Part shown: in pieces, positions 1 to 8,776 of the stretch
How positions within the stretch are numbered: position 1 is the first letter of the stretch
Layout: the number at the start of each line of letters is the position of its first letter
DNA from: CAZIOH01 sp964540815
GTDB lineage: Bacteria > Myxococcota_A > Polyangia > Fen-1088
Direction of reading: 5' to 3'
Assembly: GCA_964540815.1 (NCBI GenBank)
Contig: CAZIOH010000024.1
Span: 1-64,000, forward strand
DNA length: 64,000 bases
Translations under genes and position numbers: made by a program
Notes under the pieces: model-generated
Told to the model about the DNA's origin: nothing
Seen by the model: the letters and a program-made list of their open reading frames with translations, nothing else
Databases searched by the model: none

Positions 1-304
1 CGCTCTGAACGGACGCTTCGGGACCGGACGTCAGGGCCCATTCGCCCGTCCTCGTCCTCGTTCCTCCTTCTCCGCCGTCGCTTGCGGGCGCGGACGAGCG
101 GATCACTGCCGGCGGGTCGTGGAGGCCTGGTGGAGGCCCATCGGATGAAGGGTGACGCCCTCCCCCTTCTTATCCCATTCCCCCGCCTGGCTGGGGGCAG
201 GGTTAGGGAGAGGGGCCCCACTTTTCCCTCTCGCGCGAGAGCTCGACCGCGCGCTTTCAGCGCGCGCGGGGGACGGCGATCCGCTATATTCTCTGCACTA
301 GATT
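1..304. other. Non-coding upstream region with REP-like and palindromic sequence
   Basis: No gene is supported here. Positions about 163-240 hold a G/C-asymmetric stretch with CCCCC...GGGGG and GAGAGGG...CCCTCTC inverted arms around a 'GGGTTAGGGAGAGG' core, which resembles the REP-type intergenic repeats of GC-rich proteobacteria. Positions 247-269 form a perfect 8-bp palindrome (CCGCGCGC / GCGCGCGG) with a 7-nt loop. A TATATT hexamer at 285-290 lies 15 nt before the first gene, but no matching -35 box is visible, so it is not called as a promoter. Confidence 0.4.
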
Positions 305-2122
305 ATGGTTCCTCGACGATCGCAAGGGCTCGGGTGGCAGCTGCCGTTTGCTCGTTCCGCGGCGCGGGCGGCGGTGTTCGTCGCCTGCACCCTGCTGGCG
401 GCGGGCTGCCGGGATCGCAACCAGGCCTTCTTCGGGAGCACCGCGACCCTCAACTCGGACGCTGGGTTCGGCGGCTCGTCGTCGTCGGGTGGGGCCGGCG
501 GTCGAGGCGGGGTGACCGGCACCGGTGGAACCCCCGACCTCGGCGGCATGGGCGGCTCGGCCGGCGCCTCCCCCACCTGCATCCCGAGCGGCAAGGAGAC
601 CTGCGCCAACCTCGGCGTGGACAACGATTGCGACGGCGACCCGAACGACGTCGACCCCGATCAGCTCACCGACGTCGCCAACTGCGGGGCCTGCTTCAAC
701 CTGTGCAACCAGGCCAACGCCTCCAACATCCAGTGTCTGGCCGATCCGGTCACCGGGGTGGTCGGCTGTCACTATACCTGCCTCAGCGGCTTCAAGGATC
801 TCGACGGAGATCCCAAGAACGGCTGCGAGTGCGTGGTCTCGAGCGCCATCGAGCTCTGCAACCAGAAGGACGACAACTGCAACGGCGTGATCGACGAGGG
901 CTTCGATCTGATGACCGACATCGCCAACTGCGGTCGCTGCGGGGTGCAGTGCGCCTTCCCGTTCGCTCAGGCCCAGTGCGTGGCGGGCAACTGCACCCGC
1001 GGGGCGTGTCTGCCAGGCTTCTTCGACGCCAACAAGAAGGACACCGACGGTTGCGAGTGCCAGAAGACCAACGGCGGGGTCGAGATCTGCGACGGCATCG
1101 ACAACAACTGTGACGGACAGATCGACGAGCCGACCGCCCTGACCGGCGCCCCAACCTGCCGGAGCCTCGGCGTGTGCGCGGGGGTCACGCCGACCTGCAA
1201 CGGGATCAACGGCTGGGCCTGCGCCTACGGCCTCGACTTCCAGGACGTGGAGGACATGGCCAAGGGCTGCGACGGCAAGGACAACGACTGCGACGGACAG
1301 GTCGACGAGGCGTTCCAGATCGGCAAGGCCTGCGTGGTGGGTGCCGGCCCCTGCGCCGGGACCGGGGTCTGGGCCTGCGACGGCGCGGGCGGGCGGAAGT
1401 GCAACGGCATGATGAAGTCGCCGCAACCGGAGATCTGCAACGGGCTCGACGACGACTGCGATGGCAAGGTCGACGAGCTGACCTCGATGGCGGACCGGAC
1501 GGTCGACGACAAGCTGGTGTACTTCCCGGCCAAGAACGTGACGATCTTCGCATACGAAGGCTCGCGCTACGACTCCACGGCGACCGGTCCAGGGGTGGAT
1601 TCGACCAAGCGGCCGTGCGCGGTCGCCGGACGTCGTCCCTGGTCGAACGTCACCAAGGAAGAAGCGGCGGCGGCCTGCGCCCGCATCGGGACCGGCTGGC
1701 GGCTCTGCACCGCGGACGAGTGGTTCGATGCCTGCAACGGCAGCGCCAACACGGTCTTCCCCTACGGGAACACCTACGCTCCGAAGACCTGCGTGGGTTA
1801 CGACTACACCGCGCCCACGCCCAACACGGCGCCGACCGCGACCGGGACCGCCGCCATGTGCGTGTCCGATCTCAGCGCCGCCACCGGGGACGAGCTCTAC
1901 GACATGAGCGGGAACGTCAAGGAGTGGGTGATGACCACCCTCACGCCAGCGGCCTACGAGATCCGCGGGGGCGCGTACGACATCGAGAGCTTCACCGTCA
2001 ACGGCGTGGTCACGGCCCCCGGCCTGCAGTGCGACGCCACGACCCCTGCCCCCACCGTCGACGTTCGCCTCCCCTCGGTCGGCTTCCGGTGCTGCCTCCC
2101 AGGCCAGCTCCCGGCGCAGTAG
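305..2122 (+). CDS. MopE-type Cys-rich lipoprotein with C-terminal SUMF1/FGE-like domain
   Basis: Probable outer-surface lipoprotein of 605 aa. The N-terminus is a signal sequence ending in a lipobox (LLAAGC, lipidated Cys35), then a Gly/Ser-rich linker. Residues about 90-390 carry about five repeats of the CxxxDxxCDGxxDE type (for example ICDGIDNNCDGQIDE), the putative metal-binding MopE motif common in myxobacterial surface proteins. Residues about 450-600 resemble a formylglycine-generating-enzyme/SUMF1 fold: a 'WRLCTADEW' stretch, 'MSGNVKEW' and a terminal 'GFRCC'. Whether this domain is an enzyme or a binding module is unknown; in secreted proteins it is often structural. The ATG start is chosen because it gives the signal peptide directly; no clear Shine-Dalgarno is seen. 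It stands apart from its neighbours. Confidence 0.8.
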   Translation: MVPRRSQGLGWQLPFARSAARAAVFVACTLLAAGCRDRNQAFFGSTATLNSDAGFGGSSSSGGAGGRGGVTGTGGTPDLGGMGGSAGASPTCIPSGKETCANLGVDNDCDGDPNDVDPDQLTDVANCGACFNLCNQANASNIQCLADPVTGVVGCHYTCLSGFKDLDGDPKNGCECVVSSAIELCNQKDDNCNGVIDEGFDLMTDIANCGRCGVQCAFPFAQAQCVAGNCTRGACLPGFFDANKKDTDGCECQKTNGGVEICDGIDNNCDGQIDEPTALTGAPTCRSLGVCAGVTPTCNGINGWACAYGLDFQDVEDMAKGCDGKDNDCDGQVDEAFQIGKACVVGAGPCAGTGVWACDGAGGRKCNGMMKSPQPEICNGLDDDCDGKVDELTSMADRTVDDKLVYFPAKNVTIFAYEGSRYDSTATGPGVDSTKRPCAVAGRRPWSNVTKEEAAAACARIGTGWRLCTADEWFDACNGSANTVFPYGNTYAPKTCVGYDYTAPTPNTAPTATGTAAMCVSDLSAATGDELYDMSGNVKEWVMTTLTPAAYEIRGGAYDIESFTVNGVVTAPGLQCDATTPAPTVDVRLPSVGFRCCLPGQLPAQ

Positions 2123-2235
2123 ATCGGGACGTGGATTTCGGGCTTCAGGCTCCCGGCGGCGCAGCGTCGCGAGCTGGGGTATTCCGTGTGCGAGACTTCC
2201 CGGCCTTCCGCTGCTAGTGTCTAGCTTCCTCGGCC

Positions 2236-3489
2236 ATGCCACCCGATGTCGATGTCCGCGCCCTGACGCCAGCCGAGCTCGCGCTGCGCGTCGAGGCACT
2301 CGGGCAGCCGCGCTTTCGAGCCGAGCAGATCTTTCGCTGGCTCCACCAGCAAGGCGCGGGGTCCTGGGGGGAGATGACCAACGTCCCGAAGGCCCTCAAG
2401 GAGTCCCTCGGCCCGGAGCTGCGTGAGCACCCTCTGCGGCTCGATCTCGCCCAGCAGGCTGAGGACGGCACCCGGAAGTTCCGGTTCGAGACCCACGACG
2501 GTCGATCGATCGAGTCGGTGCTGATCCCGGAGGAGAAGGATCGCCCGCTCGCGGCTCCCGGGCCGTCGCAGACCTCGGCCTCCACGGGCGGCGCCGCCGA
2601 CGCGGCAGCGGCCGACGCGGAGGTCAACGACGCTCTCCCCTCGGCCACCCGCGACAAGCTGACCCTGTGCGTATCCTCGCAGGTCGGCTGCGCGCTCGAC
2701 TGCCGGTTCTGCGCCACCGCCACCCTCGGCTTCGGACGCAACCTGGCGGTGGGCGAGATCCTCTCCCAGGTCTACATGGCCACCGCACAGGCCGGTCGCC
2801 GGCCGAGCAACCTCGTGTTCATGGGCATGGGCGAGCCCCTGCACAACTTCGAGGCGGTGGCCCGCGCGCTCACGCTCCTCACCCATCCGTGGGGCGCCGG
2901 CTTCTCTCCCCGGCGCATCACCGTCTCCACCGCCGGGCTCGTGCCGGGGATCGACAAGCTCGCACAGCTCACGCCCGCGCCGAACCTGGCGATCTCGCTC
3001 AACGCCGCCACCGACGAGGTGCGCGACCAGCTGATGCCCATCAACCGCAAGTGGCCGCTCGCCGAGCTGCTGGCCGCGGCGCGCCGGTTCCCCCTCGCGC
3101 ACGGGCGCAAGGTCACCTTCGAGTACGTCCTCCTCGCCGGGGTCAACGACAGCGACGGGGACGCGCGCGCGCTTCCGCGCCTGCTCCGCGGGCTCCCGAG
3201 CATGGTCAACCTCATCCCCTGGAACCCGTTCTCGGGCCCGGCCTTCACGCGCCCAGGCCCCGAGCGCATCCGCTCCTTCCAGGAGATCCTGCGCGCCCAC
3301 GGCGTGCAGACCTACATTCGCACCCCGCGCGGCGATGACATCGACGCCGCCTGTGGGCAACTCGCGGCGCGCGCCCTCCCGGGGGGGCAGCCGCTGGTCG
3401 CGGCCTCCCGCCTGCGGCCCGGCGCCGGGTCCGCGGCGCTCGGGCCCGGCATGGCCTCCGGGCCGTCCACCTCCAATTTCCCCAGCTGA
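2236..3489 (+). CDS. rlmN: 23S rRNA (adenine-C2)-methyltransferase RlmN
   Basis: Radical SAM dual-specificity methylase of 417 aa that in the family modifies A2503 of 23S rRNA and A37 of certain tRNAs. The CxxxCxxC cluster ligands are Cys152, Cys156 and Cys159, within 'SSQVGCALDCRFC'. A conserved Cys at 145 precedes them, and the methyl-carrier Cys corresponds to Cys373 in 'DAACGQL'. The GEP-type motif 'MGMGEPLHN' is present. Compared with typical RlmN, an Ala-rich insert of about 30 residues (about 112-140) sits just before the radical SAM core and is probably a disordered loop. The next gene begins 14 nt after its stop. Confidence 0.95.
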   Translation: MPPDVDVRALTPAELALRVEALGQPRFRAEQIFRWLHQQGAGSWGEMTNVPKALKESLGPELREHPLRLDLAQQAEDGTRKFRFETHDGRSIESVLIPEEKDRPLAAPGPSQTSASTGGAADAAAADAEVNDALPSATRDKLTLCVSSQVGCALDCRFCATATLGFGRNLAVGEILSQVYMATAQAGRRPSNLVFMGMGEPLHNFEAVARALTLLTHPWGAGFSPRRITVSTAGLVPGIDKLAQLTPAPNLAISLNAATDEVRDQLMPINRKWPLAELLAAARRFPLAHGRKVTFEYVLLAGVNDSDGDARALPRLLRGLPSMVNLIPWNPFSGPAFTRPGPERIRSFQEILRAHGVQTYIRTPRGDDIDAACGQLAARALPGGQPLVAASRLRPGAGSAALGPGMASGPSTSNFPS

Positions 3490-3503
3490 TCGCGCGCGCC
3501 CCG

Positions 3504-4244
3504 ATGCCCCGCGCAACACCCTCCACCGTGCCCGAGCTCGACGCGGCTCGCGATCTCGGCATCGACACCTGCGGACGCATCGTGGAGTTCTGGGGGTTCA
3601 CGCGGACCATGGGCCGCACCTTCGGCCTGCTCTACTTCTCGGCGGCGCCGCTCTCGCAGGCGCAGATCCAGACCCGACTGCGGATCTCGGCCGGGAGCGC
3701 CTCCATGACCCTCGCCGCCCTCGGGCGCTGGGGGGTCGTGCACCGCGTCTGGCTGCGCGGGCAACGGCGCGAGCACTACCAGGCGGAGACGGACTTCTGG
3801 AAGATGATCTCGGGCGTGCTCAACGAGCGCGAGCGCCGCGAGATCGGCGCGGCGGTGGAGACCCTCGAGAAGGCCCGCGCCCTGGTGGCGGGGGTACAAG
3901 CTGGTGCGAAGGGCCCCCGCCGGATCGATGCCGTCTTCGTCGCGGAGCGGCTCGAGAGGCTACACGACATCTGCCAGCTCGGTCAGACGCTGCTCGACAT
4001 GCTGCTCGGTCAGTTGAAGCTGGACGTGGGCCAGTTTCGCCACGTGTTCCGCGTGTCGTCCGGGCCCGGTGCCGCAGAGCCGGCAGGGCCGCCGGCAGCC
4101 GGGGCGATCTCAACGTCACCCGCAGGCGGCGACCCGGGCGCCGTGCCCGAACGCAACGCGACCGCGTCACCATCGCCGCTCGTCGCCACCCCACGCCCTC
4201 CGCCGCGGCGACGCGGTCGACCCGCCGGAGCCAAGAGCCGCTGA
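3504..4244 (+). CDS. GbsR/MarR-like winged-helix transcriptional regulator
   Basis: Cytoplasmic DNA-binding protein of 246 aa. Residues about 30-105 match the GbsR-type MarR winged helix: 'GRTFGLLYFS', then 'LSQAQIQTRLRISAGSAS' as the recognition helix and 'GVVHRVWLRGQRREHY' as the wing. Residues 110-190 form a helical region that would dimerise. The C-terminal 60 residues are Pro/Ala/Arg-rich and probably disordered. Members of this family regulate osmoprotectant (choline/glycine betaine) and other genes, but no such target is adjacent, so the regulon is unknown. The gene follows rlmN at 14 nt and may be cotranscribed with it. Confidence 0.8.
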   Translation: MPRATPSTVPELDAARDLGIDTCGRIVEFWGFTRTMGRTFGLLYFSAAPLSQAQIQTRLRISAGSASMTLAALGRWGVVHRVWLRGQRREHYQAETDFWKMISGVLNERERREIGAAVETLEKARALVAGVQAGAKGPRRIDAVFVAERLERLHDICQLGQTLLDMLLGQLKLDVGQFRHVFRVSSGPGAAEPAGPPAAGAISTSPAGGDPGAVPERNATASPSPLVATPRPPPRRRGRPAGAKSR

Positions 4245-4257
4245 GCTCAGGTCCGGA

Positions 4258-4322
4258 CCCCGTCTTCGTCTTCGTCCTCGTCCTCGTCCTCGTCTTCGCC
4301 TTCGTCTTCGTCTTCGTCTTGG
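4258..4322 (+). repeat. Pyrimidine-rich TCGTCY hexamer repeat
   Basis: About ten imperfect copies of TCGTC(T/C) run in tandem between the regulator and the dehydroquinase gene, giving a strand-asymmetric low-complexity tract (GACGAR on the other strand). It is non-coding in the frames of both neighbours. Such tracts are prone to slippage and could vary the spacing upstream of the next gene; that role is speculative. Confidence 0.75.
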
Positions 4323-4358
4323 GCCCGGACTTGGGGATGGTAAACTCCCGGATCCCTC

Positions 4359-5117
4359 TTGGACGACCAGCATTCACCCCACCTGACGGCGCCCCCCTGG
4401 GTGGTGGGCACCGCCAGGCCCGAAGCCCTGGCGGGACTGGTCGCCCTTCCGGTCCACAACCGCGTGCCCGATCTGATCGAGGCCCGTCTGGATCTGGCCC
4501 CCTCCCCCGATGGCGTGCAGCCGCCGGATCTGGCGCCTTTGCTCGGGCTGTGCCAGCGGCTCGAGGCCACCCACTCCGCGGTGCTCGCCACCATTCGCCT
4601 GGTCCCGGACGGCGGAAAGTGGACGCAAGACGCCGAGCGCTTGCCGTGGTTCGCCGAGGCCGCGCGCGTGGTCTCCTGGCTCGACATCGAGGCGGAGAGC
4701 CAGATCGCGGGCGAGGTGGTGGCCGCGAGCCATGCCGCCGGTCATCACGTGGTGATCTCGCACCACGATTTCTCGGGCACCCCACGCGACGGTCGGCTCG
4801 AGGCCATCGTGGATCGCGCCTTCGCGCTCGACGCCGACGTGGTCAAGCTGGCGACCATGGTCAACAGCCTCGACGACCACCGGTATCTGGTGGAGCTCGT
4901 CCACCGCTTGCGGCACCCGGATCGCCCGGTGGCGGTGGTCGCGATGGGCGCGCTCGGGACCCCCTTGCGGGCGTATCTTCCCTGCATCGGTTCGCGCTTC
5001 ACGTATGGGTTTCTCGACGAGGGCGTGGCCCCGGGCCAGCTCTCCGCGCGCGAGCTCGTCGCGCGCTTGACCGCCGACTGTCCGGCCTACGCCGAGCTTC
5101 GCCGCCAGCGCGGCTGA
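4359..5117 (+). CDS. aroD: Type I 3-dehydroquinate dehydratase
   Basis: Third enzyme of the shikimate pathway, converting 3-dehydroquinate to 3-dehydroshikimate through a Schiff base; 252 aa, typical for the class I TIM barrel. Lys163 in 'VVKLATM' is the Schiff-base lysine and His135/His136 in 'ISHHDF' supply the general base. The N-terminal 'LIEARLDL' and C-terminal 'GSRFTYGF' also match the family. The start is a TTG; no better ATG/GTG keeps the first strand, and no strong Shine-Dalgarno is visible, so the exact start is uncertain. Its product feeds chorismate, the precursor used by the menaquinone operon immediately downstream, although the two are separated by 283 nt. Confidence 0.9.
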   Translation: MDDQHSPHLTAPPWVVGTARPEALAGLVALPVHNRVPDLIEARLDLAPSPDGVQPPDLAPLLGLCQRLEATHSAVLATIRLVPDGGKWTQDAERLPWFAEAARVVSWLDIEAESQIAGEVVAASHAAGHHVVISHHDFSGTPRDGRLEAIVDRAFALDADVVKLATMVNSLDDHRYLVELVHRLRHPDRPVAVVAMGALGTPLRAYLPCIGSRFTYGFLDEGVAPGQLSARELVARLTADCPAYAELRRQRG

Positions 5118-5400
5118 AGCGCCAGTCGGAATGAAATGGGGCCCCCCTCTGCTGGCCCCCCACTTGCCGGGGTGAGGGGACAAGAATGGGGGCCGGGGCT
5201 CGGCTTTCATCCGTGGGGATGAGCCGGCTCGGGCCAGCGGGACCCTCCCCGCCGCCTGGTTGACGCGCGCCGACCAGATGCACCTGCGATCGGGCCGCGG
5301 ACGAGGCGCGTCCCTGGCCGGAACGTGGTATGCGAACGGTCTCCATGCGAATGCGTGCTTGCGTTCTTTCAATTCATTTTGAATATTTGGAAAGTTGCGA
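5118..5400. other. Intergenic region with REP-like inverted repeat before the menaquinone operon
   Basis: Non-coding. Near 5153-5205 GGCCCCC and GGGGGCC arms flank a 'CCGGGGTGAGGGGAC' core, similar in style to the REP-like element at 163-240. A terminator function for the preceding gene is possible but there is no T-run. The last 40 nt are strikingly A/T-rich for this genome and include a TTCAA-N6-TTGAA inverted repeat at 5369-5384, so the operon promoter or an operator probably lies here; no convincing -35/-10 pair was found. Confidence 0.4.
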
Positions 5401-6420
5401 ATGACAGCCGCCTCTCCCACTGGCTCCCTCGGCTCGGCCCTGCCCGATCGCCGCCCCGACCGCATGGCCGCCGTGATCGGCCTGGTGGACGACGAGATGT
5501 CCGCCGTCGAGGTGGCCTTGCGCGCGCGCATGGACAGCCCGATCGGCGCCATCCCCGAGGTGGGGGCCCACCTGCTGCAGGCCGGCGGCAAGCGCTTGCG
5601 TCCCCTGCTGGCGGTCCTGGCCGCCCGGGCCACCGATGTCCCGATGGAGCTCGCCGTCTCGGTGGGCGCCGCCGCCGAGCTGATCCACACCGCCACGCTG
5701 TACCACGACGACGTGGTGGACGACGGGCGCGTGCGGCGCGGCCGCCCAGCCGCCCGGATGGTCTACGGAAACGGGATCGTGGTGCTGGTGGGGGACTTCT
5801 GCCTGGCCCGCGCGCTCGAGACGGTGGCGCTCACCGGCTCGCTGGCCGCGGTCCAGTCGCTCGCCGCCACCGTGACCGAGATGGCGGAGGGCGAGGTGGC
5901 CCAGCTCGAGCGGGCAGGGAACCCCGACGCCACCATCGAAGACTACTTCCGGGTCATCGACCGCAAGACCGCCTCCCTCATAGCCTGGTGCGCTCGGGTC
6001 GGCGGGGCGACCCGCCCCGAGCACGATCGCGCGCTCGAGCGCTACGGACGGGCGCTCGGGCGGGCCTTCCAGATCGCCGACGACGTGCTCGACTGCGCGG
6101 GCGACGAGGAGACCACCGGCAAGTCGGTGGGGCAAGACATCCAGGAGGGCAAGCTCACCTTGCCGGTGCTCTACGCCTGCGAGCTCGATCCCGCCTTGCG
6201 CGAGACGGTCCGCGCGACGGTCGGCGAGCGGGCCGTGTCCGCCGAGGATGCGCGGGTGATCCTGCGCCGGACCCGAGCCGTGGGCGGCGTCGATCGGGCG
6301 CGCGCGCGGGCCCATCAGCTCGCGAGCGACGCCACCGGTGAGCTGCGGGCGCTGCCACCGGGCCGCTACCGGGACGCGCTCTTCGAGCTCGCGGCCCTGA
6401 CCACCGATCGGAAGGCCTGA
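5401..6420 (+). CDS. Trans-polyprenyl diphosphate synthase (quinone side chain)
   Basis: Polyprenyl synthetase of 339 aa that condenses isopentenyl diphosphate units to make the all-trans isoprenoid tail of menaquinone. Both aspartate-rich Mg-diphosphate motifs are intact: DDxxD at 103-107 ('YHDDVVDD') and at 227-231 ('IADDVLD'). 'GGKRLRP' near residue 60 is the family's IPP-binding segment. The chain length made cannot be read reliably from sequence. The ATG at 5401 is preferred over a TTG two codons upstream because GGAA at 5389-5392 is spaced for it. First gene of the menaquinone operon; its stop overlaps the next start by 1 nt. Confidence 0.92.
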   Translation: MTAASPTGSLGSALPDRRPDRMAAVIGLVDDEMSAVEVALRARMDSPIGAIPEVGAHLLQAGGKRLRPLLAVLAARATDVPMELAVSVGAAAELIHTATLYHDDVVDDGRVRRGRPAARMVYGNGIVVLVGDFCLARALETVALTGSLAAVQSLAATVTEMAEGEVAQLERAGNPDATIEDYFRVIDRKTASLIAWCARVGGATRPEHDRALERYGRALGRAFQIADDVLDCAGDEETTGKSVGQDIQEGKLTLPVLYACELDPALRETVRATVGERAVSAEDARVILRRTRAVGGVDRARARAHQLASDATGELRALPPGRYRDALFELAALTTDRKA

Positions 6421-8009
6421 TGAGCGTCGCCGGAAGATCCTCGATCAAACCGCTCGGTGAAGGCCCCACGCCCGGCACGACCGACGCTGGCGGGCTCGAG
6501 GCGAGGCCGTCCGACGGCCCCGCCGGCTCGGCGGTCTCGGCGCCGTCGCCGTCGGGTGTCCCCGCCCACTTCGACGGGCTGCGCGAGTTCGTGCGCTTCC
6601 TCGAGGCGCGGGGGCAGCTCCGGCGCATCCGCCACGAGGTGGATCCCGTGCTCGAGGTCTCGGAGATCGCCCAGCGCGTGATGCGGGCCGGCGGGCCCGC
6701 GCTGCTCTTCGAGAACCTGCGCGGCCAGCGCTTTCCGCTGCTCATCAACACCTACGGGACCAAGCAGCGCATGGCCTGGGCGCTCGGCGTGGACGATCTG
6801 GCCGAGCACGCCCGCACCATCGCGGGCCTGGTCAACGCCCAGCCGCCGACCTCGCTGCTCGACAAGATCCGGATGCTGCCCAAGCTCGGGCGGGTGGCCA
6901 GCGCCACCCCGCGGACCGTCCGGTCGGGCCCCTGCCAGGAGGTGGTGGACACCAGCCCCGATCTCGGCCGGCTGCCGATCCTGACCACCTGGCCGGAGGA
7001 CGGCGGCCCCTACATCACGCTGCCCATGGTGATCACCCGCGATCCGGACAAGGGCACGCGCAACGTCGGCTGCTACCGCATGCAGGTGTTCGGCCCGCGC
7101 GAGACCGGGATGCACTGGCAACTGCACAAGACCGGGCGCCGCCACATGCGCCGCTACCGCGAGCTCGGGATCCGGCGCATGCCGGTCGCGGTCGCCCTCG
7201 GCGGCGATCCGTGCCTCCCCTACGCGGCGACCGCCCCCTTGCCGGACGGCATCGACGAGCTCCTGTTCGCCGGGTTCCTGCGGCGACGCGCGGTCGACCT
7301 GGTCAAGTGCAAGACCAACGATCTCGAGGTGCCGGCCTCGGCCGACTTCGTGCTCGAGGGCTACGTCGACGTCGAGGAGCCGCTGCGTCGCGAGGGGCCC
7401 TTCGGGGACCACACCGGCTACTACTCGCTGGCCGACGACTACCCGGTGTTCCACCTCACCGCCATCACCCGACGGGAAAACCCCATCTACGCCACCACCG
7501 TGGTGGGTCCGCCTCCCCAGGAGGACGCCTGGCTCGGCAAGGCCACCGAGCGCCTCTTCCTGCCGCTCCTGCAGATGACCTTCCCCGAGATCGTCGACAT
7601 GAACCTGCCCATCGAGGGGGTGTTTCACAACCTGTGCATCGTCTCGATCCGCAAGGAGTACCCGCACCACGCCCGCAAGATCTGCCATTCGCTCTGGGGG
7701 ATGGGGCAGATGATGTTCGCCAAGGTGATCGTGGTGGTCGACAGCGACGTCAACGTGCAGGACGTGCGCGAGGTGGCCTGGCGGGCCCTCAACAACATCG
7801 ACGCCAAGCGGGACGTGTTCTTCGCCGAGGGCCCGATCGACGTGCTGGATCACGCCTCGGTGGCCATGGGCTTCGGCGGCAAGCTGGGAGTCGACGCCAC
7901 CCGCAAGTGGAAGGAGGAGGGCTTCACCCGCGAGTGGCCGGAGGTGCTGGCGATGCCCGCGGAGGTGGTGGCCCGGGTGGACGCCATGTGGAAGGAGCTC
8001 GGCCTGTGA
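6420..8009 (+). CDS. mqnL: UbiD-family decarboxylase, menaquinone (MqnL-like)
   Basis: Prenylated-FMN-dependent decarboxylase of 529 aa, expected to remove the carboxylate of a prenylated naphthoate intermediate late in the futalosine pathway. Family motifs include 'DGGPYITLP', 'NVGCYRMQ' and 'REGPFGDHTGYYS', where Glu325 belongs to the catalytic Arg-Glu-Glu set. The N-terminal 60 residues are a low-complexity extension. The UbiX that would make the prenylated FMN cofactor is encoded two genes downstream. The ATG overlaps the preceding stop by 1 nt. Function by family is firm; the exact substrate is inferred from the operon. Confidence 0.92.
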   Translation: MSVAGRSSIKPLGEGPTPGTTDAGGLEARPSDGPAGSAVSAPSPSGVPAHFDGLREFVRFLEARGQLRRIRHEVDPVLEVSEIAQRVMRAGGPALLFENLRGQRFPLLINTYGTKQRMAWALGVDDLAEHARTIAGLVNAQPPTSLLDKIRMLPKLGRVASATPRTVRSGPCQEVVDTSPDLGRLPILTTWPEDGGPYITLPMVITRDPDKGTRNVGCYRMQVFGPRETGMHWQLHKTGRRHMRRYRELGIRRMPVAVALGGDPCLPYAATAPLPDGIDELLFAGFLRRRAVDLVKCKTNDLEVPASADFVLEGYVDVEEPLRREGPFGDHTGYYSLADDYPVFHLTAITRRENPIYATTVVGPPPQEDAWLGKATERLFLPLLQMTFPEIVDMNLPIEGVFHNLCIVSIRKEYPHHARKICHSLWGMGQMMFAKVIVVVDSDVNVQDVREVAWRALNNIDAKRDVFFAEGPIDVLDHASVAMGFGGKLGVDATRKWKEEGFTREWPEVLAMPAEVVARVDAMWKELGL

Positions 8010-8776
8010 CCGGGCTCGTCGCCTCCTCCACCCCGACGGTGGGCCAAGGCCAGGGTCCGCTCGGACAGCTCGGGCCGGCGGAGCGCGGGCCGCAGGTCCA
8101 GCGGATGTTCGATCGCATCGCCGGACGCTACGACGCCGCCAACCGGGTGATGTCCGCCGGGGTGGACATCCTCTGGCGACGAAAGGCGATTGACGGTCTG
8201 CTCGCGGGGCTAGGCGACCGCCCGCGCCTGCTCGATCTCGGGGCGGGCACCCTCGACGGCGCGCTCGAGATGGCCCGCCGCGCCCCGGGGGCGGTGGTGG
8301 TGGGGGCGGACTTCGCCCGCGAGATGCTGCGGGCCGGGCTGCCCAAGCTCGCCGCCGGAGGCCTCGGGCGCCGGGTGGCGGCCCACCTGGCCGATGGCCA
8401 CGTCCTGCCCTACCGCGACGCCGCCTTCGACGCGGCCTTCTCGGCCTTCTGCGTGCGCAACCTGGCCGAGCTGCCCCGGGCCCTCGGCGAGCTGCGGCGG
8501 GTGGTGCGGCCGGGCGGGCGGATCGCGATCCTGGAGTTCTTCCGGCCGCCGCGCCCCCGCCCCTTCTTCGACGGGTTTTACAACGCCCGCGTGCTCCCGC
8601 TGCTCGGCTGGGCGGTGAGCGGCGACCGCGAGGCCTACCGGTACCTGCCGGCGTCGATCGCCGCATTCGTCACCGAGGCCGAGTTCGCGGAGCGGCTCGG
8701 CGCCGCCGGGTTCGCCTCGGTCGAGATCCACCGGCTCTTCCCGGCGGGCGTGGCCTCGCTGGTGCAGGCGTCATGA
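8006..8776 (+). CDS. menG: MenG/UbiE-type demethylmenaquinone C-methyltransferase
   Basis: SAM-dependent methyltransferase of 256 aa for the last step, demethylmenaquinone to menaquinone. 'MFDRIAGRYDAANRVMS' is the UbiE/COQ5 signature at about residues 33-49, followed by the SAM loop 'LLDLGAGTLDGAL' and 'PYRDAAFDAAFSAFCVRN'. The GTG start overlaps the UbiD stop (GTGA) and has GAAGGAG 9 nt upstream. The motif I loop reads GAGTLDG rather than the usual GTGD, a minor change. Translationally coupled to both neighbours. Confidence 0.92.
   Translation: MTGLVASSTPTVGQGQGPLGQLGPAERGPQVQRMFDRIAGRYDAANRVMSAGVDILWRRKAIDGLLAGLGDRPRLLDLGAGTLDGALEMARRAPGAVVVGADFAREMLRAGLPKLAAGGLGRRVAAHLADGHVLPYRDAAFDAAFSAFCVRNLAELPRALGELRRVVRPGGRIAILEFFRPPRPRPFFDGFYNARVLPLLGWAVSGDREAYRYLPASIAAFVTEAEFAERLGAAGFASVEIHRLFPAGVASLVQAS

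Noticed and set aside
285..290. TATATT as a -10 box for a leaderless first gene
   Set aside because: There is no -35 match at 15-19 nt upstream.
284..2299. A 671-codon minus-strand frame opposite the first lipoprotein gene
   Set aside because: Composition is a shadow of the plus-strand Cys/Asp codons; the plus-strand frame has a signal peptide and known motifs.
5359..5387. TTGCGT-N17-AATATT as promoter of the menaquinone operon
   Set aside because: Its start point would fall inside or after the likely Shine-Dalgarno of the ATG at 5401.
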